Shown here: positions 1-10,130 of the stretch, piece after piece
How the letters are laid out: each line of letters opens with the position of its first letter
How positions within the stretch are numbered: the stretch's first letter is position 1
DNA from: Thamnaconus septentrionalis
Taxonomy: Eukaryota > Chordata > Actinopteri > Tetraodontiformes > Monacanthidae
Length of the DNA stretch: 64,000 bases
Assembly (NCBI GenBank): GCA_009823395.1
Contig: CM020509.1
Coordinates: forward strand, 21,675,501-21,739,500
Direction: 5' to 3'
The notes under the pieces: generated by a model
Seen by the model: only the letters and a program-made list of their open reading frames with translations
The model's database searches: none
Told to the model about the DNA's origin: nothing
Translations under genes and position numbers: made by a program

Positions 1-109
1 CACCTGGTATTCCCAGGCGGTCTCCCATCCAAGTACTAACCAGGCCCGACCCTGCTTAGCTTCCGAGATCAGACGAGATCGGGCGTTCTCAGGGTGGTAT
101 GGCCGTGCT
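1..109 (-). rRNA. 5S rRNA (cut by window start)
   Basis: The RNA 3' end is lost at the window edge. The 5' end is slightly altered (ggccgtgc instead of ggccgtaagc on the plus strand). Box A and box C regions match the other copies. Confidence 0.93.
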
Positions 110-324
110 TGAGGAGACACTGTTGCAAACAGGCCTTATAAAGCTGCAGTATGGAGGAAGTGCACCTTGCCATGAAGCTGTACTTGTGGGTTCATTCATT
201 CATTCAATCATTCATTCATTTAGATATATAGTGATTTTAAATGAAGCCCCTGCAAAAAAAGAGTTTGTGTTGTGATTTCCTGACAAAGTTGGACGGGGAA
301 ACAGCACCCCCTGCCGGGACAAAA

Positions 325-443
325 AACTTACGGCACCTGGTATTCCCAGGCGGTCTCCCATCCAAGTACTAACCAGGCCCGACCCGGCTTAGCTTCCGAG
401 ATCAGACGAGATCGGGCGTTCTCAGGGTGGTATGGCCGTAAGC
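325..443 (-). rRNA. 5S rRNA
   Basis: Full length at 119 nt. It differs from the local consensus at the RNA 3' end (actta for gctta on the plus strand) and at one box A base (cccggctt for ccctgctt). The spacer TATA-like box is present. Confidence 0.95.
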
Positions 444-657
444 GAGAGACACTGTTGCAAACAGGCCTTATAAAGCTGCAGCATGGAGGAAGTGCACCTT
501 GCCATGAAGCTGTACTTGTGGGTTCATTCATTCATTCATTCATTCATTCATTCATTTAGATATATAGTGAGTTTAAATAAGTCTCCCTGCAAAAAGAGTT
601 TGTGTTGTGATTTCCTGACAAAGTTGATCGGGGAAAAAGCACCCTGCCGGACAAAAA

Positions 658-750
658 AGCTTACGGCACCTGGTATTCCCAGTCTCCCCAGGTATAACCA
701 GGCCCGACCCGGCTTAGCTTCTCCCATCCGAGTACTAACCAGGCCCAGGC
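658..750 (-). pseudogene. 5S rRNA fragment, scrambled
   Basis: A mosaic of 5S pieces. The RNA 3' end and box C region are followed by a second, displaced box C piece, and the RNA 5' third is missing. It runs directly into the spacer TATA region. It is either a decayed unit or a local assembly error. Confidence 0.85.
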
Positions 751-857
751 CTTATAAAACCATGGAGGAAGTGCACCTTGCCATTTACTTGTGGGTTCTC
801 ATTCAGAGATCAGACGAGAAAGCCCCTCGGTGATTTCGTTCACCTGCGGGACAAAAA

Positions 858-946
858 AGCTTACGGCCACCTCAGGCGGGTGGCCCGACCCTGCTTAGCT
901 TCCGAGATCAGGCGAGATCAGCAGGCGTTCTCAGGGGTGGTATGGA
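858..946 (-). pseudogene. 5S rRNA fragment, internally deleted
   Basis: The 3' end, part of box A and the 5' side can be read, but about 30 nt including box C are missing and small insertions interrupt the rest. It is unlikely to be transcribed as a normal 5S gene. Confidence 0.85.
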
Positions 947-1153
947 CAAAGGCAGGCCTGCAAACAGGCCTTATAAAGCTGCAGCATGGAGGAAGTGCAC
1001 CTTGCCATGAAGCTGTACTTGTGTATTCATTCATTCATTCATTCATTCATTCATTTAGATATATAGTGAGTTTAAATGAAGCCCCTGCAAAAAGAGTTTG
1101 TGTTGTGATTTCCTGACAAAGTTGGACGGGGAAACAGCACCCCCTGCCGGGAC

Positions 1154-1158
1154 AAAAA
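1154..1158 (-). terminator. Pol III oligo-T terminator of 5S gene
   Basis: Five A on the plus strand make a TTTTT run on the RNA strand right at the 5S 3' end. The same run of four to six T follows nearly every copy in all arrays. Oligo-T is the standard RNA polymerase III stop signal. Confidence 0.85.
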
Positions 1159-1276
1159 GCTTACGGCACCTGGTATTCCCAGGCGGTCTCCCATCCAAGT
1201 ACTAACCAGGCCCGACCCTGCTTAGCTTCCGAGATCAGACGAGATCGGGCGTTCTCAGGGTGGTATGGCCGTAAGC
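1158..1276 (-). rRNA. 5S rRNA, consensus copy
   Basis: A 119-nt copy matching the array consensus, with intact box A, intermediate element and box C. The RNA is the 5S component of the large ribosomal subunit, made by RNA polymerase III from an internal promoter bound by TFIIIA (known for the family). The TATA-like box lies at -31 to -25 and an oligo-T stretch follows the 3' end. I used this copy as the reference for the others. Confidence 0.98.
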
Positions 1277-1300
1277 GAGAGACACTGTTGCAAACAGGCC

Positions 1301-1307
1301 TTATAAA
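1301..1307 (-). promoter_or_regulatory. TATA-like upstream element of 5S gene
   Basis: The motif ttataaa (plus strand) lies 25-31 bp upstream of the 5S start and recurs at the same distance in almost all units. External TATA-like boxes near -28 are known upstream of many 5S genes and aid pol III initiation. Its conservation inside an otherwise drifting spacer supports function. Confidence 0.7.
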
Positions 1308-1496
1308 GCTGCAGCATGGAGGAAGTGCACCTTGCCATGAAGCTGTACTTGTGGGTTCATTCATTCATTCATTCATTCATTCATTCATTCATTTAGATAT
1401 ATAGTCATTTTAAATGAAGCCCCTGCAAAAAAGAGTTTGTGTTGTGATTTCCTGACAAAGTTGGACGGGGAAACAGCACCCCCTGCCGGGACAAAA

Positions 1497-1615
1497 AGCT
1501 TACGGCACCTGGTATTCCCAGGCGGTCTCCCATCCAAGTACTAACCAGGCCCGACCCTGCTTAGCTTCCGATATCAGACGAGATCGGGCGTTCTCAGGGT
1601 GGTATGGCCGTAAGC
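1497..1615 (-). rRNA. 5S rRNA
   Basis: Full length at 119 nt. One change in the central region (gatatc for gagatc on the plus strand). Promoter boxes and flanks are intact. Confidence 0.96.
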
Positions 1616-1815
1616 GAGAGACACTGTTGCAAACAGGCCTTATAAAGCTGCAGCATGGAGGAAGTGCACCTTGCCATGAAGCTGTACTTGTGGGTTCATT
1701 CATTCATTCATTTAGATATATAGTGAGTTTAAATGAAGCCCCTGCAAAAAAGAGTTTGTGTTGTGATTTCCTGACAAAGTTGGACGGGGAAACAGCACCC
1801 CCTGCCGGGACAAAA

Positions 1816-1934
1816 AGCTTACGGCACCTGGTATTCCCAGGCGGTCTCCCATCCAAGTACTAACCAGGCCCGACCCTGCTTAGCTTCCGAGATCAGACGA
1901 GATCGGGCGTTCTCAGGGTGGTATGGTCAGAAGT
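1816..1934 (-). rRNA. 5S rRNA with altered 5' end
   Basis: The body matches the consensus, but the RNA 5' end reads differently (ggtcagaagt for ggccgtaagc on the plus strand). This should weaken helix I, so it may be a variant or inactive copy. Confidence 0.9.
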
Positions 1935-2144
1935 TTAGAGACGCTGTTGCAAACAGGCCTTATAAAGCTGCAGCATGGAGGAAGTGCACCTTGCCATGAA
2001 GCTGTACTTGTGGGTTCATTCATTCATTCATTCATTCATTTAGATATATAGTGAGTTTAAATGAAGCCCCTGCAAAAAAGAGTTTGTGTTGTGATTTCCT
2101 GACAAAGTTGGACGGGGAAACAGCACCCCCTGCTGGGAAAAAAA

Positions 2145-2263
2145 AGCTTACGGCACCTGGTATTCCCAGGCGGTCTCCCATCCAAGTACTAACCAGGCCC
2201 GACCCTGCTTAGCTTCCGAGATCAGACGAGATCGGGCGTTCTCAGGGTGGTATGGCCGTAAGC
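2145..2263 (-). rRNA. 5S rRNA, consensus copy
   Basis: Full length at 119 nt and consensus over the gene. The downstream A-run is longer than in neighbouring units. Confidence 0.97.
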
Positions 2264-2475
2264 GAGAGACGCTGTTGCAAACAGGCCTTATAAAGCTGCA
2301 GCATGGAGGAAGTGCACCTTGCCATGAAGCTGTACTTGTGGATTCATTCATTCATTCATTCATTCATTCATTTAGATATATAGTGAGTTTAAATGAAGCC
2401 CCTGCAAAAAAGAGTTTGTGTTGTGATTTCCTGACAAAGTTGGACCGGGAAACAGCACCCCCTGCCAGGACAAAA

Positions 2476-2594
2476 AGCTTACGGCACCTGGTATTCCCAG
2501 GCGGTCTCCCATCTAAGTACTAACCAGGCCCGACCCTGCTTAGCTTCCGAGATCAGACGAGATCGGGCGTTCTCAGGGTGGTATGGCCGTAAGC
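2476..2594 (-). rRNA. 5S rRNA
   Basis: Full length at 119 nt. One base differs in the box C region (ccatctaag for ccatccaag on the plus strand). Confidence 0.96.
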
Positions 2595-2798
2595 GAGAGA
2601 CACTGTTGCAAACAGGCCTTATAAAGCTGCAGCATGGAGGAAGTGCACCTTGCCATGAAGCTGTACTTGTGGATTTATTCATTCATTCATTCATTTAGAT
2701 ATATAGTGAGTTTTAATGAAGCCCCTGCAAAAAAGAGTTTGTGTTGTGATTTCCTGACAAAGTTGGACGGGGAAACAGCACCCCCTGCCGGGACAAAA

Positions 2799-2917
2799 AG
2801 CTTACGGCACCTGGTATTCCCAGGCGGTCTCCCATCCAAGTACTAACCAGGCCCGACCCTACTTAGCTTCCGAGATCAGACGAGATCGGGCGTTCTCAGG
2901 GTGGTATGGCCGTATGC
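2799..2917 (-). rRNA. 5S rRNA
   Basis: Full length at 119 nt. One box A change (cctactta for cctgctta on the plus strand) and one change at the 5' end (cgtatgc for cgtaagc). Confidence 0.95.
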
Positions 2918-3131
2918 GAGAGACGCTGTTGCAAAAACAGGCCTTATAAAGCTGCAGCATGGAGGAAGTGCACCTTGCCATGAAGCTGTACTTGTGGATT
3001 CATTCATTCATTCATTCATTCATTCATTTAGATAGATAGTGAGTTTTAATGAAGCCCCTGCAGAAAAGAGTTTGTGTTGTGTTTTCCTGACAAAGTTGGA
3101 CGGGGAAACAGCACCCCCTGCCGGGACAAAA

Positions 3132-3250
3132 AGCTTACGGCACCTGGTATTCCCAGGCGGTCTCCCATCCAAGTACTAACCAGGCCCGACCCTGCTTAGC
3201 TTCCGAGATCAGACGAGATCGGGCGTTCTCAGGGTGGTATGGTCGTAAGT
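3132..3250 (-). rRNA. 5S rRNA with altered 5' end
   Basis: Full-length body. The 5' end reads ggtcgtaagt on the plus strand, resembling the variant at 1816-1934; both are followed by ttagag, so the two units probably share recent ancestry. Confidence 0.94.
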
Positions 3251-3468
3251 TTAGAGACACTGTTGCAAACAGGCCTTATAAAGCTGCAGCATGGAGGAAG
3301 TGCACCTTGCCATGAAGCTGTACTTGTGGGTTCATTCATTCATTCATTCATTCATTCATTCATTCATTTAGATAGATAATGAGTTTTAATGAAGCCCCTG
3401 CAAAAAGAGTTTGTGTTGTGATTTCTGACAAAGTTGGACTGGGAAACAGCACCCCTGCCGGGACAAAA

Positions 3469-3587
3469 AGCTTACGGCACCTGGTATTCCCAGGCGGTCT
3501 CCCATCCAAGTACTAACCAGGCCCGACCCTACTTAGCTTCCGAGATCAGACGAGATCGGGCGTTCTCAGGGTGGTATGGTCAGCAAG
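3469..3587 (-). rRNA. 5S rRNA with altered 5' end
   Basis: The body is complete, with the same box A change as 2799-2917. The RNA 5' end is disturbed (ggtcagcaagt on the plus strand), so helix I would be imperfect. Confidence 0.9.
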
Positions 3588-3805
3588 TCACGAGAGACGC
3601 TGTTGCAAAAACAGGCCTTATAAAGCTGCAGCATGGAGGAAGTGCACCTTGCCATGAAGCTGTACTTGTGGGTTCATTCATTCAGTCATTCATTCATTCA
3701 TTTAGATAGATAGTGAGTTTAAATGAAGCCCCTGCAAAAAAGAGTTTGTGTTGTGATTTCCTGACAAAGTTGGACGGGGAAACAGCACCCCCTGCCGGGA
3801 CAAAA

Positions 3806-3922
3806 AGCTTACGGCACCTGGTATTCCCAGGCGGTCTCCCATCCAAGTACTAACAAGGCCCGACCCTGCTTAGCTTCCGAGATCAGACGAGATCGGGCGC
3901 CTCAGGGTGGTATGGTGTAAGC
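3806..3922 (-). rRNA. 5S rRNA, array-end copy
   Basis: The last copy of block 1, 117 nt. One change next to box C (aacaagg for aaccagg on the plus strand), two bases missing near gggcg, and a shortened 5' end (ggtgtaagc). Array-end copies commonly drift. Confidence 0.88.
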
Positions 3923-4040
3923 GAGAGACACTGTTGCAAACAGGCCTTATAAAGCTGCAACATGGAGGAAGTGCACCTTGCCATGAAGCTGTACTTGTGG
4001 GCTAAGTCATTCATTCATTCATTCATTCATTTAGATCGAT

Positions 4041-5163
4041 AGTGAGTACTTTGTGTACTGACCATGTTTTTGTTTTGTATTTTTGCGAGACATTTTAATA
4101 GGGCTTAAAATGATTTCATTTCATACTGTTGACTTGCATCAAAACACTGTCCTAGCAGAGAAAATATGTACGCTGAAACGATCACTTCAGTCATAGAGTC
4201 GTTTATTATTAGACAAGAATATTTGCACAACTTACGTCCACACAAAGCACAAAGCAGGAAGATCTCTATACAGTCGATGTTACCATGCTGGCAGCGTGAA
4301 CATCGCTATAAGGAGTGAAACTTACGAGTCAAATGCGCTGCCTCTTCAGTTTTACTGCCAGCGAACACAACACACATAACAAGCAGAGAACGGAGTTAGC
4401 GGTGGTGGCTAACAGTTCATCAACACGATTCAGCTGTTGCACGTTGCAAGTAGTCTTAAAACTAATGTTGCTTGAGGTCACAATACACTCACAGTCCTCA
4501 TACATGTTTTCAAATATTGCCGTGTTCTGACTATTCTCTCGCCCACCAGGGGGCCGAGTCGAGCCTGCCTCCCTCCGCTGCCGACCGACCGGTGTTCCAT
4601 CGCATCCGCATTAGGCTGAACAAACCTCCATTTTCTCTGTTCGTTCCACTCCGACGGTTTTGGTCCTTGGTGCTTCGGTAGTCGCTCTGTATTTTTTATT
4701 TTATATTTTTTCATTTCCCCAACACCGAAAAACATTTTCCTGGAGCTGCACATTGCGACATCACTTCCGGGGCAGAGAGGGGGAGGGCGGAACTATGGGC
4801 GGAACCAGCCCCAGAGTATGCCTGAGCTTGGCCATGAACGGAGATCCGAACGCAATTATGTCATTGCGTTCCCAGTGTTGAAAAAATCTCCCTGAACACA
4901 GCGTTTAGAACCATGCCCAACAATTTGCAGGGCTCACTTCCAAACGCATGAACCTCATTATTTGACGATTTTCGATCGTTTGACGATAGGGTTCAACATT
5001 GTAACAGTTTTTAAAGCTTAGAAAAGTGGAAAAACATCATAGGTGCCCTTTAAAGAACAACACTTCAGAAACCTTCACTGGCTTTAAAAAATGGTCACAG
5101 TCAAACTTTACTTTGTGAGTTAGTGCGTTAGTAGAAAGCAACAACTTATCTTCAGCAGATTGA
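4041..5163. repeat. Shared 5S-flanking segment, block A copy
   Basis: Non-5S DNA that abuts the array; also present at 28822-29955 (inverted) and 34284-35403 (direct). The 5S junction is at the same base in all three. The minus strand carries splice-donor-like gtaagt motifs near 4238 and 4325, and an AATAAA near 4207. A motif aggtgcccttta at 5041-5052 resembles the end of a common fish DNA-transposon family. No coding region is convincing. An open frame at 4478-4753 (-) is only partly shared between copies. Confidence 0.85.
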
Positions 5164-5954
5164 AACCCTGAGCTTTTAGAATTCGCTCGCGAATTTAAAA
5201 CCATCAAATCGTTCAAGTGGAAGGCATTGATTACAAGAGGGGCAACAACAACAATGACGGAGCAAAAGTGGAATGCGCCACTGATTTCGCCTTTTACGGA
5301 AGACGTTAAACAGTTGGACTTCCATATGGACAATGTCAGAATAGTCAATGAGAAAATGCTAAAGCTTAATCAGTGTACAAAAAACTATGCAGAACTTGCC
5401 AAGCTAGTGCTGGCCCAAGTGATCATTTTCAACCGACGCAGAGAAGGAGAGGTGTCAAGGATGGAGTTGGCCACCTTCATTAGAAAAGATAAATCACAAC
5501 TCAACCAGGATGTGGCAACATGTCTCACACCACTTTAAAATAAGATGTGTGACTTCTTCACAAGAGTCGAAACTCGGGGGAAACGGGGTAGAGGAGTACC
5601 GGTGCTCCTCAAACCCTCGATGGTTTCAGCAATGGAACTCCTTGCTGAAAGCCGGGGAATGTATCCAAAGGTTTGCAAGGAAGTGCGGAGCCAAAAATCC
5701 AGAGGCCTTTACCTCAACGAAGCTGCGGAAGCACATAGTAGCATTGTCACAGGTGCTCAATTTACAGGAAAATGAAGCAGACCAGCTAGCTGACTTTCTT
5801 GGCCATGATATCCGTGTGCACAGGCAGTATTATCGCCTGCCACAGGGGACAATACAACTTGCGAAAATTAGCAAAGTGCTTTTGGCAGTTGAAAATGGAA
5901 CTCTCTCCCAGTATAAAGGTCAAGCATTGGACGACATCGAAATTGACCCTGAAG
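5164..5954 (+). pseudogene. Tyrosine-recombinase-like exon, block A copy
   Basis: Two reading frames of one exon resemble a tyrosine-recombinase catalytic domain. In order: an FNRRREGEVSRM segment (candidate first catalytic Arg), RGKRGRGVPVLL (beta hairpin with basic residues), TSTKLRKHI (second Arg box), LADFLGHDIRVHRQYYR (GH motif and candidate nucleophilic Tyr). The family is a large fish group I know only as uncharacterised, Crypton/DIRS-like recombinase-type proteins. Lesions: a TGA just upstream, a TAA at 5536-5538, and a frame change with apparent loss of about 25 residues near 5660. The last codons meet a donor-like GAAG/gtatga. The fold assignment is inference; decay is direct. Confidence 0.7.
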
Positions 5955-6527
5955 GTATGAACATGCATATGTTAGTACAGAATATTAAACCAATTTCCTG
6001 GAAAACCATGGCTAACTATTCTTTTCAAATTTAAGCTGCTTTTGGGGCTGTTTTGCTATCTAAATGACAAAATGGCCAATTTTTTTGTACTGTATAAATT
6101 GGAGGAATGCCAATGAAAAGTCTAGCTGAACATGATCATAATTAGCATAATTTAACAATTATTGTTTTGTTTTTTATAACAGCACTACATTTGGCAATCC
6201 ATGAGTTTTAAGGGGGCCAAGCGTCAAAGCTGACATTTTTTTTCTTTGAGATAAACGTAAAATCAATCGATAAGCTTTAACTTCTGAAGCTTTCTGTCAA
6301 AACCAAAGACACTTCAAAGAGCTTAAAAATAGTAAATGTGGTGTGTGTGTGTGTGTGTGTTGTAAGGGTTGTGTCTCTTGTGGTTAGTCTGTCAGGGACT
6401 AGTCTAATGACTCACCAGATGGAATTTGATTCCACACACATTGAAATGTTAATCTTAGCGTATTTTAGGTTTCTTTTCATTTTTCAAAAAATTTAAATTT
6501 CTTTTTGCTTATCTTTCCTTTTTTCAG
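5955..6527 (+). other. Putative intron of recombinase-like gene (block A)
   Basis: An AT-rich stretch between the donor after the recombinase-like exon and a polypyrimidine/cag acceptor before the acidic exon. It contains a (GT)n run at about 6340-6361 and no coding region. Blocks B and C keep the same order, with a roughly 300-bp deletion at its start in C. Confidence 0.55.
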
Positions 6528-6685
6528 AAAAAGTTGATTATTCTCAACACGGTGATGAACACGATGCCTCAAGTGATGAGGATGACACTAGGAATGTGAG
6601 CAATGTCTTGGAGCCAACAGGTGAAGAGACCCTTGTGGAAGATGTTACATTTCCTGAACCATCCAGTTCTACTGACACTATCACT
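6528..6685 (+). pseudogene. Acidic downstream exon, truncated (block A)
   Basis: Follows a ttttttcag acceptor. It encodes a Ser/Asp/Glu-rich stretch (DYSQHGDEHDASSDEDD, then EPTGEE and FPEPSSSTDTIT), like the acidic tail that follows the recombinase domain in related fish genes. In block B this exon ends at a clean CAAG/gtaaac donor; here it is cut after TIT by the Harbinger-type element. Confidence 0.6.
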
Positions 6686-6686
6686 T

Positions 6687-7992
6687 ACTGCGTTTACATG
6701 GCACTAGAGAAATTTGAATTATTGCCTTAGTCCGATTATGATCGGAGTTTGAGAACTCCGATTGGAATCGGAGAACTCCGATTGAGACACCCAGATAATG
6801 CGATTGGAAATCGAATTTCTCTGCCATGTATACGCCTTAGTCGGACTATTAACTGGACAATGTGAGTGCGCACGCGTCACGCCTCCCTCTCGCGACCCAT
6901 GACCGCAGAACTACATCGTCTAACGTGAATAAGAATGTTCACATTTGGAGAGAGGATGAGACCGGGGTGTTGCTTTCTCTTCTAAAAGAGATGGACATAT
7001 TAAAATAACGCCCAACGGAGACCTTTTTAAAAAGGTAGCGCAGCAAATGCAGGGCTCCGGCTTTGCGCACCTCTGAACAAATATATATTCGTTTGTGTTT
7101 ATATTTCTACCTTTTCGTTCACATTTTTTGTAAGTTAGAAGAATTTTAACTTTTTAAATAAAAGCACACCAAAAAGATGTTTTTCTGATTTGTTTTTATT
7201 TTGGTAATTTCGCTGTTATTCTGCTGGAAACGGCGTGCAGTGGCACAAGCTGCTTCCACGGTCGGCACTTTAATGAGCATGTGTATAACTGAAGACACCA
7301 TTCCTTTGCAAGACCTGTACACAAACTTTTTAACTGTGTATTTGTGCACTGCAAACTGGTTTGCAACGACGCGGTATTCTGCAAAGCTAGCCAGTTTGTA
7401 CAAAACAATAGCGCTTCTCATCTGGAGGGGTGTTGGTGTTCTAACAGTCAACTCCTAGGGGCTTAAAACATCTTTCATTAGTCCACAAAGTTTGTCGAAT
7501 GATCTGCGCGTCATTCGGAAATTGTCTTTCCATTCCGTGTCCGAAAACTCCTTCAATACGACCCTCTCCCACCAGTCTGTGCTCCGAACCCGCATCCAAC
7601 AAAAACGAGAGTTTCGGGTCAGTAGCGACGGCACAAAGCGTAGCATCGAAGACATTGTGTTGTTGTAGCCCTCCAACAGCAAACGACGTTCTTGTCTGCC
7701 TTTTAAAATCACCATGAGCACGAGAAATAGGGTCCACCTTATCTGCAAAGTAAGTAACACGTACATTATGAACTATCGTACATATCATAATGATGTAATA
7801 TGTCAACCGAAAACAGCTGCTGACCAGCTGAAAAGACTCACTCCACCCCCTAGTGTTGGGAGGAGGACATGTTGCCGTCAATAATTCGAATTTCTCAGCT
7901 GCATGTATACGGGGACAAGGTGAGAACTCCGATTGGACGAGAAAACCGAATTATTGCTTAGTTCGATTAAGCTCTGCATGTAAACGCACTGT
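6687..7992 (-). mobile_element. Truncated PIF/Harbinger-like element, block A copy
   Basis: Bounded by imperfect inverted ends sharing tgcgtttacatg (left near 6689-6700, right near 7977-7989). A subterminal motif (gaattattgc / ttagtccgatt) is also inverted at the two ends. It carries the N-terminal part of a Harbinger transposase on the minus strand. Target duplications cannot be defined because flanking DNA on the right does not match the unfilled block B copy. It is duplicated at 36615-37870. Confidence 0.75.
7146..7766 (-). pseudogene. PIF/Harbinger transposase N-terminal fragment (block A)
   Basis: Reads STDWWERVVLKEFSDTEW, then NFRMTRRSFDKLC, a TAG at 7455-7457, and in the same frame TVRTPTPL, KLASFAEYRVVANQF, VHKYTVKKFVY. 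This is the helical N-terminal region of HARBI1-like nucleases. The coding match stops around IKVPTVEAA...ARRFQQ, before the DDE catalytic core (the expected IIGCIDGTH segment is absent). It therefore cannot encode a nuclease. Confidence 0.82.
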
Positions 7993-8188
7993 CTTTCTCT
8001 CTCTCTCACACACTCACTCACTCACTCAGGAGGACTCGTTCCTGTGAGTTCTTCCCTTAATGTTCTTCTTTTGTCTTGGTCCCTGCAGTCACACAAACTG
8101 CGAAGAATTTGTTGTTTTTTTTTAAAACACGTTTTGGAACCAGCAGGAAGTCATTGATTGATGATGATTGGTTCTGATTGGCCCCTCG

Positions 8189-8230
<42 letters not shown>

Positions 8231-8420
8231 GGTCGCCACCTGGTGAAGCAAGAAACATTTCAACTAAACTCAGTTCTGAAGAGTAGTTGCTGTGTGTGTG
8301 TGTGCGTGTGTGTGTGTCTCACACACCCACCCACACGGTGGCAGATTCTAAAAATTCTTCCAGTGAATCAGGTGACGGAGGATCAACACTGATGGTTTTA
8401 ATAGTCCGACATCGGCCCAT

Positions 8421-8471
<51 letters not shown>

Positions 8472-9039
8472 CACGGACACAGACACACACACACACCTGG
8501 TCGAAAAAGAGATTAAAGTGTCCGGTTGCCTTGCTTCCAACTTATCCCCATTGCCATGTTAGCAGAAAAAAATTAGATATCTGCTTTTTAAAAATTAAAA
8601 CATTGGCAAACTATCTAGGTGGAAAGCTATTGCTATCATGCTAACTGTCTCTGCATTTTTTGCTTCTCGATCTGGTCAAATTAAGACTGATATTTTAAGA
8701 TTTTTAGAGGTGAAAAACAAATTTTCAAATCATTCACTTACAGTTCAGCAGTTTTAAATTTTAAATTCAAAAGTATTTGATTCCTTCATGTGGGTGTGAA
8801 TTAAAATATTTCAGAAAAAAACAAAATATTCAATCTTCAAATAAATATCTATATAAAAATATAAATCAACTTATTTTGCCCCACTGCTCTGCGTCTGGCG
8901 TTAATTCTGCTGCCCCTGCTGGCTGTTTTTAGGCACTTCAGGTTTCAAGGCTGAATTTGTGTCCTCAGGTTTTTGTTCCTCGAGAAATAAAAACTTGACA
9001 AAGTGTAAATGAATTCAAATTCGTTCATTTCAATGAGCT
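7993..9039. other. Microsatellite-rich non-coding DNA (block A)
   Basis: Contains CT/CA runs at 7993-8030, (CA)n at 8200-8228, (TG)n at 8289-8318 and (CA)n at 8424-8498. From 8570 the DNA is AT-rich and unique-looking. Open frames here are low-complexity His/Thr or Cys/Val translations of the repeats. No gene seen. The same stretch, with shorter CA runs, is at 37871-38867. Confidence 0.8.
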
Positions 9040-9316
9040 GTGAATGAATTGATGGATTATTGTGGTGAAACTCCGCCCACTCAGCTTCAGCCCGACAAAA
9101 GTAGCTGTTTGTATTTAAAGCACTCCACCTCCACTAATCCCATCTCTCTGATCTCACATTCTTTGCAGATTGAGGTTTTAATGGCCACGGTCAAAGTCCG
9201 GCGCCTCCTGCAGGACGCTCTCAGATCCCATTTAGACAAAGGAAGGGGGCGGGGCTAAGCCCCAGCTCCGGCCGAGTGCAGACAATCCCACAAATCCTTT
9301 GTTCTGACCGTCTCAC

Positions 9317-9502
9317 TCAGAGTCGATCAGCCTGCATTTTTATTTCTTCTTCCTGCAGATGATAACCGTGAATGATTTCATTGATCATTGCGTCTCTCAG
9401 CTTGTAGTCGACTAGTTCCTCACGTCTCTCCACTTTGCCGATGCAGTTTGAGCGTCCGCCTGAACCTGCGCTTCCTTCCGTCGACTCCACATCACGTCCC
9501 AA
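9317..9502 (-). CDS. Possible terminal exon, unrecognised protein
   Basis: A 61-codon frame ending in an amphipathic, charged segment (ELVDYKLRDAMINEIIHGYH, then LQEEEIKMQ) and a natural stop. The composition looks protein-like rather than repeat-like, and suggests the last exon of some gene, but I do not recognise it. In block C the equivalent DNA from the middle of this frame is deleted. It could be spurious. Confidence 0.2.
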   Translation of the reverse strand: MGRDVESTEGSAGSGGRSNCIGKVERREELVDYKLRDAMINEIIHGYHLQEEEIKMQADRL

Positions 9503-10055
9503 TCGGCTACCTCATTAGCGCAGGCCGCAGGGTTTCAATTAGCTAATGAGGGAGCCGGACGAGGTTGAGTACGGCTAATTGGCGCCACAGGCTAATCGCA
9601 ATTAGCCAACCGGCGAATGAGCGCCGGGGGGAAAGCGGAGAGCGTGACAGTGGTTCACTGTGACTGGACATGAGAACAGGGCCCAGAAGGGAGGCACACA
9701 CAATAATCCAGCAGGTGTCAGCGCTCAGTTTCAGCATTTTTAGTGCTAGCTCATCTGCTCCCTCTGGTGGTGGTGGTGGCTCAGTTTTTAAACTGCTGTA
9801 AACATCCAGACCTAAGTCTTATTACAGCGGTCAATACCTGATCTTGCAATTCCTGCGTTGGCCTCCTGGGGGAGTGGGAAATGGGGGGGTCTGCTCACAT
9901 TGTCAATCAGTCGACCCAGGTCGTACGTAGCCCCTCCCCCCTGCTTGGTTTCCCCTTCACAAGCCCCGCCCACTCAGCTTAATGCAGCTCAGTTTCAGAG
10001 CCAATCAACCTTGATTTTTTTGCCCTCAGTGGAAACATGATTGTCTCCAGGCTTT

Positions 10056-10094
<39 letters not shown>

Positions 10095-10130
10095 CCCCAT
10101 AATTGTCCCCTTTTATGGCCTCATTAATTG
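9503..10130. other. Non-coding DNA with (TG)n
   Basis: A GC-richer stretch with repeated aatta/attagc motifs (9510-9610), then unique-looking DNA and a (TG)n run at 10056-10092. Present in shortened form in block C. No gene seen. Confidence 0.6.

Larger units (their letters stand above)
1..4040 (-). repeat. 5S rDNA tandem array, block 1
   Basis: Thirteen head-to-tail 5S units on the minus strand, with spacing of 319-339 bp between intact neighbours. Each unit is a 5S gene followed by a conserved spacer with a TATA-like box, a (TTCA)n microsatellite of variable length and a short AT motif. Units around 600-950 are shortened and scrambled; the rest differ by a few bases. The array is cut by the window start and ends at about 4040, where the block A flank begins. 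Short spurious open frames across the spacer are not genes. Confidence 0.97.

Noticed and set aside
328..3709. Recurring 67-116 codon open frames across the 5S arrays
   Set aside because: They are translations of 5S genes and spacers, repeat with the unit and have no protein family resemblance.
1..4040. CRISPR-like array of regular repeats
   Set aside because: The repeats are 119-nt 5S genes with conserved spacers in a vertebrate genome.
4478..4753. Conserved minus-strand open frame in the 5S flank
   Set aside because: The copies differ by frame-breaking indels at its end and its composition is unremarkable; it is more likely transposon or UTR DNA.
7201..7458. Plus-strand open frame over the Harbinger fragment
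   Set aside because: It is the antisense shadow of the transposase reading on the minus strand.
8168..8562. His/Thr- and Cys/Val-rich open frames
   Set aside because: They are translated CA/TG microsatellites.
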